From NCBI RefSeq assembly GCF_002585305.1, contig NZ_NUNF01000095.1, forward strand, positions 1 through 17,275: a stretch of 17,275 bases of DNA. Direction: 5' to 3'. This stretch comes from Bacillus sp. AFS037270. GTDB taxonomy: Bacteria; Bacillota; Bacilli; Bacillales_B; DSM-18226. Both the position numbers and the translations under genes were made by a program. Position 1 is the first letter of the stretch. Every line of letters begins with the position of its first letter. Positions 6,296-14,211 of this stretch are shown piece after piece. Below the pieces are notes generated by a model. It had not been told where the DNA came from and made no database searches. It worked only from the letters and a program-made list of their open reading frames with translations.

Positions 6296-7057
6296 ATGAG
6301 TATTTTAGCAGCCAAAAAAATTCATAAGAGCTATGGTAATAAGCTGAATAAACAAGAGGTTTTAAAAGGGATTGATATTACCGTTGAAAAAGGGGAATTC
6401 GTGAGTATCATGGGAGCCTCCGGTTCCGGCAAAACGACGCTTCTCAATGTGCTGTCGTCAATTGATAAGGTCAGCGGCGGGACTATTACAATTGAAGACA
6501 AAGAAATGACGGCTATGAAAGAAAAGCAGCTCGCTGAGTTTCGTAAGCAGCATCTTGGGTTTATTTTTCAAGATTATAATCTTTTGGATACGTTAACCGT
6601 TAAAGAAAATATTCTATTACCATTATCGATTACGAAGGTTTCTAAAAGAGAGGCAGATGAGAGGTTCAACCGGGTTGCAATGGAGCTAGGGATAGAACAG
6701 ATTAAACATAAGTACCCAAATGAGATCTCCGGCGGGCAAAAACAGCGAACCTCGGCAGCGAGAGCGTTCATTCATGAACCAAGTATAATTTTCGCAGATG
6801 AACCAACAGGGGCGCTCGACTCGAAATCTGCATCCGATCTGTTAAACAAACTTAGTGAATTAAATCAAAACCGGACGGCCACGATTGTAATGGTGACTCA
6901 CGATCCTGTGGCAGCTAGTTTTAGCAGCAGAGTTATTTTTATAAAAGACGGGCAGATTTATACCCAGTTAAATAAAGGGGAGCAATCCCGGCAGGAGTTT
7001 TTTAAGGATATCATGAAAACTCAAGGCGTGCTAGGCGGTGTGCCATATGAGCGTTAA
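6296..7057 (+). CDS. bceA: Antimicrobial peptide ABC transporter ATPase BceA
   Basis: ATP-binding subunit that pairs with BceB to remove peptide antibiotics from their lipid targets and to signal to BceS. Walker A is GASGSGKTT (40-48), the Q-loop Gln92 is in [10 protein letters not shown], and the signature is ISGGQKQ (144-150). Walker B is IIFADEP (164-170) and the H-loop is His202. Length 253 equals B. subtilis BceA, and the C-terminal [15 protein letters not shown] matches it as I recall. The start at 6296 has AAAGGAG upstream; an in-frame ATG ten codons earlier lies before this site and is rejected. It overlaps bceB by 11 bases. Confidence 0.95.
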   Translation: MSILAAKKIHKSYGNKLNKQEVLKGIDITVEKGEFVSIMGASGSGKTTLLNVLSSIDKVSGGTITIEDKEMTAMKEKQLAEFRKQHLGFIFQDYNLLDTLTVKENILLPLSITKVSKREADERFNRVAMELGIEQIKHKYPNEISGGQKQRTSAARAFIHEPSIIFADEPTGALDSKSASDLLNKLSELNQNRTATIVMVTHDPVAASFSSRVIFIKDGQIYTQLNKGEQSRQEFFKDIMKTQGVLGGVPYER

Positions 7058-8993
7058 TCAGCTTATTTTTCGAAACTTGAAAAAAAATCTAAAAAACTAT
7101 TATCTTTATGTGTTCGCCCTTATCTTTAGTGTTGCCCTTTATTTTTCATTTGTCACGCTGCAATATGACCCGGCGATGGATGAAACGAAGGATACCATTA
7201 AAGGAGCAGCAGCCATCCGTACAGCAAGTGTTCTCCTTGTAGCCATTGTCTCGATCTTTTTGCTGTATGCCAATAATATCTTTATTAAGCGGCGGAGCAA
7301 GGAAATTGGTTTATTTCAATTAATCGGAATGACAAAAACTCGGATTTTCAACCTCCTAAGCGCCGAGAATTTTATTCTCTACTTTGGTTCGTTGGTGGCG
7401 GGGATCTTTATCGGTTTTTCCGTCTCCCGGTTAATTATTATGATTTTATTTAAAATTACCAAGGTGGATGCAATTGCCCGCTTGCATTTTTCATCGCAGG
7501 CTTTGGTACAGACTTTAATTGTTTTTAGTGTCATCTATATCCTAATTATGCTGATGAATTATCTTTTTATTAAGGGGCAGAGCATTCTATCTCTTTTTAG
7601 GGTTGTTTCCTCGACGGAGGAAAAAGTGAAAAAAATGTCTATATGGGAAATACTCATGGGGATTTTGGGATTGCTTGCGATTATTTCCGGCTACTATATT
7701 TCATCGAAGTTATTTACTGGCGATTTTACCACAATGACAGAACTCTTTTTGGCGATGACTTATATTTTGGGTTCTGTCATTATCGGCACCTACTTTTTTT
7801 ATAAAGGATCGGTTAGTTTTATTTTTAATATCGTTCGGAAAAAGAAGGATGGCTATTTAACAATCAATCAGGTATTATCCTTGTCGTCGATTATGTTTCG
7901 AATGAAATCAAATGCCCTGTTACTAACGGTTATTACAACATTATCCGCTCTTGCGATTGGGCTATTGTCGTTGAGCTATATCTCCTATTATTCTGCCGAA
8001 AAGATGGCTGAAAACCAGACTGCGGGCGATTTCGCCATTACCAATGCAGAAGATGCTGATAAATTTAAGGATGCGTTGGCCGCTGAGGAAATTGATTTCG
8101 ACGAAAAGAGGATTGAGGTACTCCAGGTGTCCGCTAACCTTAAGAACATTTTGGATACAAACCTTGAAGGCGTGATGGTGGACCCCGGTGCACTGTCTCT
8201 TCCAATGATTAGTGAACAGGCTCTGAAAAATACCGATGTGGCCGCAGATGAGACGATTTTTACCGGTTATAATGATTTACTTCAGAAGTTTATGAATTTA
8301 AAAGATAGCGGTAGAGTCGAATTAAAGGGGCAAACTGAAACAATTCCGCTCCGATACTTAGGATTAAAAAAGGATTTTGTGATTTCAGGATATTTTACGA
8401 ACGGCGGTCAGCCGATTGCGATTGTGGACAATTCTGTGTTTGAACGCTTGAAGAAGGATGTAAATCCTTCTATTCAAAAGAAGACCTCTCTTTTTGTTGG
8501 GTTTACTTTGAAGGATGAAGGTCAGCTCGAAAAAGCCAACCAGGTTTATCAAGATTTGTCCTTTAATGAGAATGACCTTTATTCTTCTCGTTTGGAGATC
8601 AGTAATACTCAGAAAGAAATGATGGGATTGATTATGTTTATTGTTGGCTTTTTAGGACTAACATTTCTGATTACGTCAGGCTGTATTCTGTATTTTAAAC
8701 AAATGGGTGAGAGTGAAGAGGAGAAGCCAAATTATTCGATCTTACGTAAGCTTGGTTTCACGGAAGGGGATTTGTTGAAGGGAATTCAAGCTAAGCAGCT
8801 GTTTAACTTCGGAATTCCGTTAGTGGTCGGGCTGCTTCACAGTTATTTTGCCGTCCAATCCGGCTGGTTTCTTTTCGGAGCCGAAGTATGGACCCCTATG
8901 ATTCTAGTTATGGTCCTCTATACCGCCCTATACTCCATCTTTGGAATCCTATCTGTACTCTATTATAAAAAAGTCATAAGGGCTGCACTCTAA
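7047..8993 (+). CDS. bceB: Antimicrobial peptide ABC transporter permease BceB
   Basis: Permease of the Bce module, FtsX-like and about 648 residues long. The layout is ten membrane helices, with a large extracytoplasmic domain (about residues 312-520) between helices 7 and 8. That domain is the family hallmark and is thought to recognise the drug or its target complex. Helices 8-10 follow at about 523-545, 575-600 and 610-640. The first ATG with a good ribosome site (GGCGGTG) is at 7047. The upstream in-frame GTG (7038) lies inside that site. It ends in front of a strong terminator. Confidence 0.94.
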   Translation: MSVNQLIFRNLKKNLKNYYLYVFALIFSVALYFSFVTLQYDPAMDETKDTIKGAAAIRTASVLLVAIVSIFLLYANNIFIKRRSKEIGLFQLIGMTKTRIFNLLSAENFILYFGSLVAGIFIGFSVSRLIIMILFKITKVDAIARLHFSSQALVQTLIVFSVIYILIMLMNYLFIKGQSILSLFRVVSSTEEKVKKMSIWEILMGILGLLAIISGYYISSKLFTGDFTTMTELFLAMTYILGSVIIGTYFFYKGSVSFIFNIVRKKKDGYLTINQVLSLSSIMFRMKSNALLLTVITTLSALAIGLLSLSYISYYSAEKMAENQTAGDFAITNAEDADKFKDALAAEEIDFDEKRIEVLQVSANLKNILDTNLEGVMVDPGALSLPMISEQALKNTDVAADETIFTGYNDLLQKFMNLKDSGRVELKGQTETIPLRYLGLKKDFVISGYFTNGGQPIAIVDNSVFERLKKDVNPSIQKKTSLFVGFTLKDEGQLEKANQVYQDLSFNENDLYSSRLEISNTQKEMMGLIMFIVGFLGLTFLITSGCILYFKQMGESEEEKPNYSILRKLGFTEGDLLKGIQAKQLFNFGIPLVVGLLHSYFAVQSGWFLFGAEVWTPMILVMVLYTALYSIFGILSVLYYKKVIRAAL

Positions 8994-9010
8994 ATTAAAA
9001 AAACGGGAAT

Positions 9011-9044
9011 AATAGAAAAAGCAGCCGTGGCTGCTTTTTCTATT
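9011..9044. terminator. Terminator between bceB and queF
   Basis: Arms AATAGAAAAAGCAGCC (9011-9026) and its complement (9029-9044) form a near-perfect stem with T-rich 3' arms on either strand. It is 18 bases after the bceB stop and can serve bceAB on plus and queF on minus. Confidence 0.8.
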
Positions 9045-9045
9045 A

Positions 9046-9106
9046 GGTGCCTGTCACCATTAGTAACATTTACAACGTCAAATGTCACTTTTTGGTGCCT
9101 GTCACC
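9046..9106. repeat. REP-like 48-bp repeat, locus 2
   Basis: GGTGCCTGTCACC at 9046-9058 and at 9094-9106, start to start exactly 48 bp. The 35-base spacer begins ATTAGTAACATT, resembling the inverted spacer of locus 1 (ATTAGTGACATT). It lies between the convergent bceB and queF genes. Confidence 0.85.
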
Positions 9107-9112
9107 ATTTCT

Positions 9113-9613
9113 TTATCGGTTATCTACTTTTTCTGGATAGAGGTCATGGTTCATTAGGCGGTAGTTTGCCATTTCTTCATATTTGGTGCCTGGTTTGCCG
9201 TAGTTGCACCATGGGTCAATGGAGATTCCGCCGCGTGGTGTGAATTTACCCCAAACTTCAATATAGCGTGGGTCTAGCAGTTTAATCAGGTCGTTCATAA
9301 TGATGTTGACACAGTCCTCATGGAAATCTCCATGGTTCCTAAAACTGAAAAGGTATAACTTCAAAGACTTACTTTCAACAATCTTTTTATCTGGAACATA
9401 TGAAATGTACATAGTCGCAAAATCCGGCTGGCGTGTCAGCGGACATAAACTCGTAAACTCCGGGCAATTAAATTTCACAAAATAATCCCGCTCTGGATGG
9501 AGATTATCAACTGCCTCCAAAACCTCTGGTGCATATTCAAATGAATAGGTAGTTCCTTGATTACCTAATAGTGTTAAATCCTTTAAACCTTCTTCGTGGC
9601 TGCGGCCAGACAT
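9113..9613 (-). CDS. queF: NADPH-dependent preQ0 reductase QueF
   Basis: Reduces 7-cyano-7-deazaguanine (preQ0) to preQ1 in queuosine tRNA modification; cytosolic. The unimodular form, 166 residues, matches B. subtilis QueF (about 165). The catalytic Cys57 and Asp64 lie in [11 protein letters not shown], and the QueF motif ESKSLKLY is at 80-87, followed by HGDFHED with Glu99. The start has AGGGGG eight bases upstream. The other queuosine genes (queC, queD, queE) are not adjacent, so this is a single-gene unit. It is preceded by its own promoter and a preQ1 riboswitch, giving product feedback. Confidence 0.96.
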   Translation of the reverse strand: MSGRSHEEGLKDLTLLGNQGTTYSFEYAPEVLEAVDNLHPERDYFVKFNCPEFTSLCPLTRQPDFATMYISYVPDKKIVESKSLKLYLFSFRNHGDFHEDCVNIIMNDLIKLLDPRYIEVWGKFTPRGGISIDPWCNYGKPGTKYEEMANYRLMNHDLYPEKVDNR

Positions 9614-9699
9614 AAAATAAACCCCCTATAAAAATGTGTCCCCACACTTTATAAGAGAGTTTCAGCTGAATGATCTTTTTTCTATACAAACTAAAGGAT

Positions 9700-9734
9700 A
9701 AAAAACAAAAAGCCACGTCCTATATGGACATAGC
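9700..9734 (-). terminator. Riboswitch expression platform terminator
   Basis: On the minus strand GCTATGTCC (9726-9734) pairs with GGACGTGGC (9712-9720) around an ATATA loop. TTTTTGTTTTTT (9700-9711) follows. The 5' arm ATGTCC can instead pair with ATGGATACAT just after the aptamer, an antiterminator. When preQ1 is bound, the aptamer should hold the antiterminator partner and allow termination. Confidence 0.75.
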
Positions 9735-9751
9735 AGAAAGTCATGTATCCA

Positions 9752-9786
9752 TAGTTTTTTATAGAGGGTATCAGCTATGAACCTCT
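9752..9786 (-). ncRNA. preQ1-I riboswitch aptamer
   Basis: The minus strand reads AGAGGTTC, then a C-containing loop, CCCTCTAT, and AAAAAACTA. This matches the class I preQ1 aptamer known from the B. subtilis que operon leader. AGAGG pairs with CCTCT as P1. The A-rich tail and ACTA form the H-type pseudoknot with the loop TAGC. It sits between the queF promoter and a terminator. A small hairpin, CCCGT/ACGGG (9787-9802), directly precedes it. Confidence 0.92.
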
Positions 9787-9817
9787 CCCGTTCAAGTACG
9801 GGTATTCTCATCTCTAT

Positions 9818-9846
9818 ATAATAAAGAAATGACTACAGAACGTCAA
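9818..9846 (-). promoter_or_regulatory. queF promoter
   Basis: On the minus strand the -35 is TTGACG (9841-9846), the spacer is 17 bases and the -10 is TATTAT (9818-9823). It places the start of transcription about 25 bases before the riboswitch aptamer. Confidence 0.75.
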
Positions 9847-9873
9847 ACAGAAAATTAAGGTAAACTTTTCTAT

Positions 9874-9898
9874 CAAAAAATCCCCCTCGAAGGGGCCT
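9874..9898 (-). terminator. Terminator of ytcD
   Basis: On the minus strand a CCCCTTCGAGGGG hairpin with a TTCG loop is followed by six T (9875-9880). It lies just after the HxlR gene and upstream of the queF promoter. Confidence 0.85.
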
Positions 9899-9903
9899 TT
9901 TCC

Positions 9904-10272
9904 TTACTTTAATTTATCATTTAAAACATTCTCTTCTAAGACGGAGAGATCACCATACACTCTGGTTATATGATTAGCTCCCCAAGCACAAAGGGAATCT
10001 AAGATCCCTTGCAAGCTCTTGCCATATTCACTAAGCTCATACTCAACCTTTGGCGGAACCTGATTATATACAATTCTGTTAATAATACCGTCTTCCTCTA
10101 ATTCCCGTAGCTGCTGTGTTAACATCTTTTGTGTAATATCCGGCATCAATCGTTTTAATTCACTCGTTCGTTTCTTGCCATGTGTTAAATGGCAAAGAAT
10201 GACACATTTCCACTTTCCTCCGATTACTTCTAATGTTGCTTCAACCGATATATTATATTTCTTTTCCTTCAT
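9904..10272 (-). CDS. ytcD: HxlR-family transcriptional regulator (YtcD-like)
   Basis: Winged-helix regulator of 122 residues, almost certainly controlling the divergent ytbD-ytbE genes. The family core SVEATLEVIGGKWKCVILCHL is followed by the recognition region TSELKRLMPDITQKMLTQQL and the wing (VPPKVEYELSEYGKSL). The start at 10272 has GGAGG nine bases upstream; an ATG ten codons earlier lies before that site and inside the operator. Most relatives have CPVE near residue 8, with a redox-active Cys; here it reads ISVE, so that Cys is missing. Cys23 and Cys27 lie in the following helix instead. Gene order (ytcD divergent from ytbDE) matches B. subtilis. Confidence 0.88.
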   Translation of the reverse strand: MKEKKYNISVEATLEVIGGKWKCVILCHLTHGKKRTSELKRLMPDITQKMLTQQLRELEEDGIINRIVYNQVPPKVEYELSEYGKSLQGILDSLCAWGANHITRVYGDLSVLEENVLNDKLK

Positions 10273-10291
10273 TACTATAATCCTCCGTTTT

Positions 10292-10332
10292 ATAGGCACC
10301 AAAAAGTACCTATCGCACTTTCTAGTGCCTAT
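10292..10332. promoter_or_regulatory. Two HxlR operator copies
   Basis: On the minus strand two copies fit ATAGGYACT-N4-RGTGC. One is at 10292-10313, with ATAGG/CCTAT outer arms. The other is at 10315-10332, with GCACT/AGTGC arms. A further palindrome, ACTTTAAAGT, lies at 10336-10345. They occupy the gap between divergent ytcD and ytbD and overlap the ytcD leader, so both directions could be controlled. Confidence 0.65.
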
Positions 10333-10479
10333 ATTACTTTAAAGTGCGTACTTTTCCTTTATCTCCATATATCCCATAATAACATTTGCCGGTTGAAATA
10401 TCCCATTATAATTCTTTTTATAGTTTTGCTTTTAGCAAATCATTCATGCAATAGAACCATTTTTAGGAGGAGAGAACAA

Positions 10480-11694
10480 ATGACTATAGATAAAAAAAGA
10501 AGTACCTTCGCTCTGTTAGCGTTAGCCGTTAGTGCTTTTGCCATCGGAACAACAGAATTTATTAGTGTAGGGCTGCTGCCGCTCATAGCAAAGGATTTAC
10601 AAATATCTGTTACAACAGCCGGCTTAACTGTTTCTTTATATGCCTTAGGAGTAACTTTCGGGGCTCCTATTCTGACGTCCCTCACATCTAGGATGTCACG
10701 TAAATCCTTGTTACTATGGATCATGATTATTTTTATCATCGGTAATGGGTTGGCGGCAAGCGCAGCTAGCATTGGTGTTTTATTAGCTGCCCGTGTGATT
10801 TCTGCCTTTTCACATGGTGTCTTTATGTCAATTGGATCAACGATTGCTGCAGATTTAGTCCCTGAAAACCGAAGGGCCAGTGCGATATCGATTATGTTTT
10901 CAGGACTTACAGTGGCAACTGTTACTGGTGTTCCTTTTGGTACCTTCATCGGCCAGCAATTCGGCTGGAGGATGGCGTTCGTTATCATCGTTGCAGTAGG
11001 CGTGATTGCCTTCTTTGCAAACAGTATCCTTGTTCCGTCTGATTTACGAAAAGGGGTTCAGACAACGTTCCGCGACCAGTTTAAATTGGTAACCAATGGT
11101 CGCTTATTGATTCTATTTATTATTACTGCGCTTGGTTATGGAGGAACGTTCGTAGTGTTTACGTACCTATCCCCAATTTTGCAGGATATTACGGGATTTA
11201 AGGAAAGCACCGTTGCCGTGATATTGCTTGTTTATGGTATCGCGATTGCCATCGGGAATATGGTGGGCGGCAAATTATCTAACCGAAATCCTATTAAGGC
11301 GTTATTTTATATGTTTATCTTCCAAGCTATCGTCTTATTTGCTTTTGTTTTTACCGCTCCACATAAAATTGCAGGCTTAATCACTATCTTTTTCATGGGC
11401 TTGCTGGCATTTATGAATGTGCCTGGATTACAAGTTTACGTTGTTATGTTAGCAGAAAGGTTTGTCCCTGCTGCAGTTGATGTAGCGTCTTCGATTAATA
11501 TTGCTGCGTTTAATGCCGGTATTGCGATGGGATCCTACTTTGGCGGCGTGATTACCGACTCGATTGGATTAATCCATACCTCTTGGATTGGAGCATTAAT
11601 GGTCCTAGGAGCGGTCGTGCTTACGGGCTGGAGCTGGAGACTTGAAAGGAAAGACAGTAAAGAAGCCGGTATTAAGATTGAAAAAGTAATTTAA
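10480..11694 (+). CDS. ytbD: MFS efflux transporter (YtbD-like)
   Basis: Twelve-helix major facilitator of the AraJ/YdhP drug-efflux type, 404 residues, in the cytoplasmic membrane. The first helix contains FAIGTTEFISVGLLP. The A-motif region between helices 2 and 3 is GAPILTSLTSRMSRKSLL, and the helix-5 region is GVPFGTFIGQQFGWR. The substrate is unknown. The ATG at 10480 has AGGAGG upstream; the longer frame from 10393 adds a hydrophobic stretch before that site and is rejected. A weak promoter is possible at TATAAT (10407-10412), with TTGCCG only 15 bases away. It lies in the ytcD-ytbD-ytbE cluster, so it is probably repressed by YtcD and induced by reactive compounds; that signal is inferred. 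Confidence 0.9.
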   Translation: MTIDKKRSTFALLALAVSAFAIGTTEFISVGLLPLIAKDLQISVTTAGLTVSLYALGVTFGAPILTSLTSRMSRKSLLLWIMIIFIIGNGLAASAASIGVLLAARVISAFSHGVFMSIGSTIAADLVPENRRASAISIMFSGLTVATVTGVPFGTFIGQQFGWRMAFVIIVAVGVIAFFANSILVPSDLRKGVQTTFRDQFKLVTNGRLLILFIITALGYGGTFVVFTYLSPILQDITGFKESTVAVILLVYGIAIAIGNMVGGKLSNRNPIKALFYMFIFQAIVLFAFVFTAPHKIAGLITIFFMGLLAFMNVPGLQVYVVMLAERFVPAAVDVASSINIAAFNAGIAMGSYFGGVITDSIGLIHTSWIGALMVLGAVVLTGWSWRLERKDSKEAGIKIEKVI

Positions 11695-11716
11695 TTTCAC
11701 CCCTTTGTTTTCATGG

Positions 11717-11758
11717 TAGGCGCGGGGGGATAGTGTAATAGCCCCCCTGCCTTTTTTA
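11717..11758 (+). terminator. GC-rich terminator between ytbD and ytbE
   Basis: AGGCGCGGGGGG (11718-11729) pairs with CCCCCCTGCCT (11741-11751), with an A/T-rich loop, then six T. It should cut transcription between ytbD and ytbE, so ytbE would be made by readthrough or from its own promoter, which I could not find. Confidence 0.8.
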
Positions 11759-11787
11759 TAAAAGAATTAATCTGGAGGATGATTATA

Positions 11788-12630
11788 ATGGTTACCAACT
11801 TACAAGACACAACTACACTTAGCAATGGATTAAAAATGCCTTGGTTTGGACTTGGAGTATTTAAAGTAGAAGAAGGGCCAGAACTAGTCAATGCAGTAAA
11901 GTTTGCCATAAAACATGGATATCGCAGTATTGATACAGCTGCCATCTATCAAAACGAAGAAGGAGTAGGACAAGCGATTCGAGAAGGCATCAAAGAAGCG
12001 GGTATTTCCAGAGAAGACCTTTTTGTTACATCAAAGGTCTGGAATAGCGACTTAGGCTATGAAGCAACGCTAGAAGCATATGAAACAAGCTTAAAGAAAT
12101 TAGGGTTAGACTATTTAGATTTATATTTAGTTCATTGGCCTGTTGAAGGAAAATATAAAGAGGCGTGGCGGGCTTTGGAAACTCTCTATAAAGAAGGCAG
12201 AGTAAAAGCCATTGGCGTAAGTAACTTCCACGTCCATCATCTGGAGGATTTAATGCAAGAGGCCGAAATCAAGCCAATGATCAATCAAGTTGAATTCCAT
12301 CCTCGTTTAACTCAAAAAGAAATCCAAACTTTTTGCCAGGAACAGGGAATCCAGATGGAAGCATGGTCACCATTGATGCAAGGGCAGCTATTAGACCAGC
12401 CGGTAATCAAAGAAATTGCTAATAAGTATAACAAGTCAACAGCACAAGTTATTTTACGCTGGGATCTCCAAAATGGGATCGTCACCATTCCAAAATCAAC
12501 AAAAGAACATCGCATCATCGAAAACGCCGCTATATTTGACTTTGAACTAACCAAAGCAGAAATGGAACAAATTGATGATCTGAACCAAAACCACCGCGTC
12601 GGCCCAGACCCCGACAACTTCGACTTCTAA
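11788..12630 (+). CDS. ytbE: Aldo/keto reductase (YtbE-like)
   Basis: NADPH-dependent reductase of aldehydes and ketones, cytosolic TIM barrel. The catalytic set is visible: Asp and Tyr in DTAAIYQNEEGVG, Lys in VTSKVWN, and His in LVHWPVEG. The NADP-binding region IPKSTKEHRI is near the C terminus. Length 280 equals B. subtilis YtbE. The first ATG (11779) lies within the ribosome site GGAGGATG; the ATG at 11788 has proper spacing and is chosen. It follows the MFS gene after a terminator. Pairing with an efflux pump and an HxlR regulator suggests removal of a toxic carbonyl, but this is inference. Confidence 0.93.
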   Translation: MVTNLQDTTTLSNGLKMPWFGLGVFKVEEGPELVNAVKFAIKHGYRSIDTAAIYQNEEGVGQAIREGIKEAGISREDLFVTSKVWNSDLGYEATLEAYETSLKKLGLDYLDLYLVHWPVEGKYKEAWRALETLYKEGRVKAIGVSNFHVHHLEDLMQEAEIKPMINQVEFHPRLTQKEIQTFCQEQGIQMEAWSPLMQGQLLDQPVIKEIANKYNKSTAQVILRWDLQNGIVTIPKSTKEHRIIENAAIFDFELTKAEMEQIDDLNQNHRVGPDPDNFDF

Positions 12631-12638
12631 ACAACACA

Positions 12639-12683
12639 AAAGGGTTGGTAATGATGATGCCTTTTCACCATTACCAACCCTTT
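12639..12683. terminator. Long hairpin after ytbE
   Basis: A perfect 15-bp stem (AAAGGGTTGGTAATG and its complement) encloses a 15-base loop. The T-run after it is weak on plus and moderate on minus (TTTTGTGTTG). It starts nine bases after the ytbE stop and lies between convergent genes. Confidence 0.7.
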
Positions 12684-12704
12684 CATTGTATTAATCTACT
12701 TATT

Positions 12705-12765
12705 GGTGCCTGTCACCCATTGTACCCTTAACACCTTATTTAACCTTTTATCGGTGCCTGTCACC
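12705..12765. repeat. REP-like 48-bp repeat, locus 3
   Basis: GGTGCCTGTCACC at 12705-12717 and at 12753-12765, start to start exactly 48 bp, same orientation as locus 2. The spacer (CATTGTACCCTTAACACC) resembles the other loci loosely. It lies two bases from the end of the oxidase gene. Confidence 0.85.
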
Positions 12766-12767
12766 CT

Positions 12768-14129
12768 TTAGAATATTTTCCCTGGGTTTAGGATGTTTTT
12801 GGGGTCGAGGTTGTTTTTGATGGTTTTCATGATAGGGATTATGTCTCCGTGTTCTTCTTGTAGGAACGCCTTTTTGCCAAGTCCGATTCCATGCTCCCCG
12901 GTGCAGGTCCCCCCTCTTGATAAAGCATACGAGACAATCTGATGATGAACAGCTTCAACTACTTCCAACTCTTCTTCACTGTTCGGATCAATCGGTAAGC
13001 ACGCATGATAATTACCATCGCCGACATGGCCCAAAACAGCCCCCTCTAAACCATATCTCTCGATCACTTCCCTGGTCTGCTTTAAGGCCCCTGCAAGTTG
13101 TGATAACGGTACGCAGACATCAGTAAACATTAAGACCTTTCCAGGATTAGCGGCTTGAATAGCAAATGCTGCATGGTGCCTTGCCTCCCATAATTGTGCC
13201 CTTCTTAACGAGTCATTCTCAAATTCAAAAGAAACACATTGCTCATCCTTTAGAATTTCTTCCATTACTTCCACACTATATGTAACTTCCGGTTCATTTC
13301 CGCTAAACTCCAAGAAAAGAGTTGGCTCCTCACGGTAATCTGTACTCTTAAACTTATTAACTGCCTGAATCGTTTTTTCATCAACTAGCTCGATTTTCCC
13401 GATTGCAAGTCCTGCTTTTAATAGAATAGCAGCGGCATTTCCAGCAGCTTCAATCGAGGGAAACACAGCTTTTACAGCAGACACAGCCTCTGGAATACCC
13501 CTCAGTTTTAAGGTAATCTCCGTAAAAATGCCCAGTGTTCCTTCTGATCCTATTAACAAGCCCGTTAAATTGTATCCTGCTGAAGATTTAAATGAATGCC
13601 CTCCGGTTCGAACAATGGATCCATCTGCTAAAACCACCTCTAAGCCGAGGACTTGATCTCGCATCACTCCGTATCTCACGCTGTTAGTACCACTGGCATT
13701 CGTGGCCGCCATACCGCCGATCGAAGCATCTGCGCCTGGGTCCGTCGGAAAAAACAATCCATGTTTTTTCAGAGCCTGATTGAGCTGATTTCTTGTGACC
13801 CCAGGTTGTACGGTCACTTGAAAGTCATCTGGCCGGATGGATAAGATTTGATTCATCAAACTAAAGTTAAGACTGATGCCACCGTATACCGGAATAATAT
13901 GTCCTTCTAAGCTCGTCCCCGCCCCGTAGGGCACGAGGGGAATGGAATGCTCACTAGCAAATTGCACAATCCTGCTTACTTCCTCTTTTGACTTAGGAAA
14001 CACAACTGCATCGGGGCAAGATGGTGTATGATACGCTTCCCCTTTGCTGTGCTGTTCTAAAATAGTTTCATTGATTGAAACACGCTCACTATCCCCGACA
14101 ATCGCTAACAATTCATCATTAAGATTCAC
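12768..14129 (-). CDS. FAD-linked oxidase, GlcD / D-lactate dehydrogenase type
   Basis: Flavoenzyme that oxidises a 2-hydroxy acid such as D-lactate or glycolate. The N-terminal FAD-binding domain has PYGAGTSLEGH and FPTDPGADASIGGMAATNASG, the latter contacting FAD. The C-terminal oxidase domain has GHVGDGNYHACL, then GGTCTGEHGIGLGKK and NILNPGKIF. The chosen start is a GTG at 14129 with GGAGGGG six bases upstream, giving 453 residues. An in-frame ATG (14144) is part of that ribosome site, and the longer frame from 14225 is unlikely. No iron-sulfur subunit (GlcF) adjoins, so it probably acts alone as a lactate-type dehydrogenase. It lies 82 bases after the alpha-galactosidase gene. Confidence 0.88.
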   Translation of the reverse strand: MNLNDELLAIVGDSERVSINETILEQHSKGEAYHTPSCPDAVVFPKSKEEVSRIVQFASEHSIPLVPYGAGTSLEGHIIPVYGGISLNFSLMNQILSIRPDDFQVTVQPGVTRNQLNQALKKHGLFFPTDPGADASIGGMAATNASGTNSVRYGVMRDQVLGLEVVLADGSIVRTGGHSFKSSAGYNLTGLLIGSEGTLGIFTEITLKLRGIPEAVSAVKAVFPSIEAAGNAAAILLKAGLAIGKIELVDEKTIQAVNKFKSTDYREEPTLFLEFSGNEPEVTYSVEVMEEILKDEQCVSFEFENDSLRRAQLWEARHHAAFAIQAANPGKVLMFTDVCVPLSQLAGALKQTREVIERYGLEGAVLGHVGDGNYHACLPIDPNSEEELEVVEAVHHQIVSYALSRGGTCTGEHGIGLGKKAFLQEEHGDIIPIMKTIKNNLDPKNILNPGKIF

Positions 14130-14211
14130 CTGAGTCCCCTCCATAACACTGAAACTAGTACACTTCTTAATAAATATTTTAAACGTCGAGGAAGTTAATT
14201 TATAGTTAATA

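Noticed and set aside
10393..10479. N-terminal extension of the MFS transporter
   Set aside because: It precedes an AGGAGG site that fits the internal ATG at 10480, and family proteins start at that point.
10440..10988. 182-residue minus-strand open frame
   Set aside because: It lies opposite the well-supported MFS gene, has no ribosome site and no recognisable domain.
12312..12617. 101-residue minus-strand open frame
   Set aside because: It lies antisense to the aldo/keto reductase gene, whose catalytic residues are clear; composition is that of a shadow frame.
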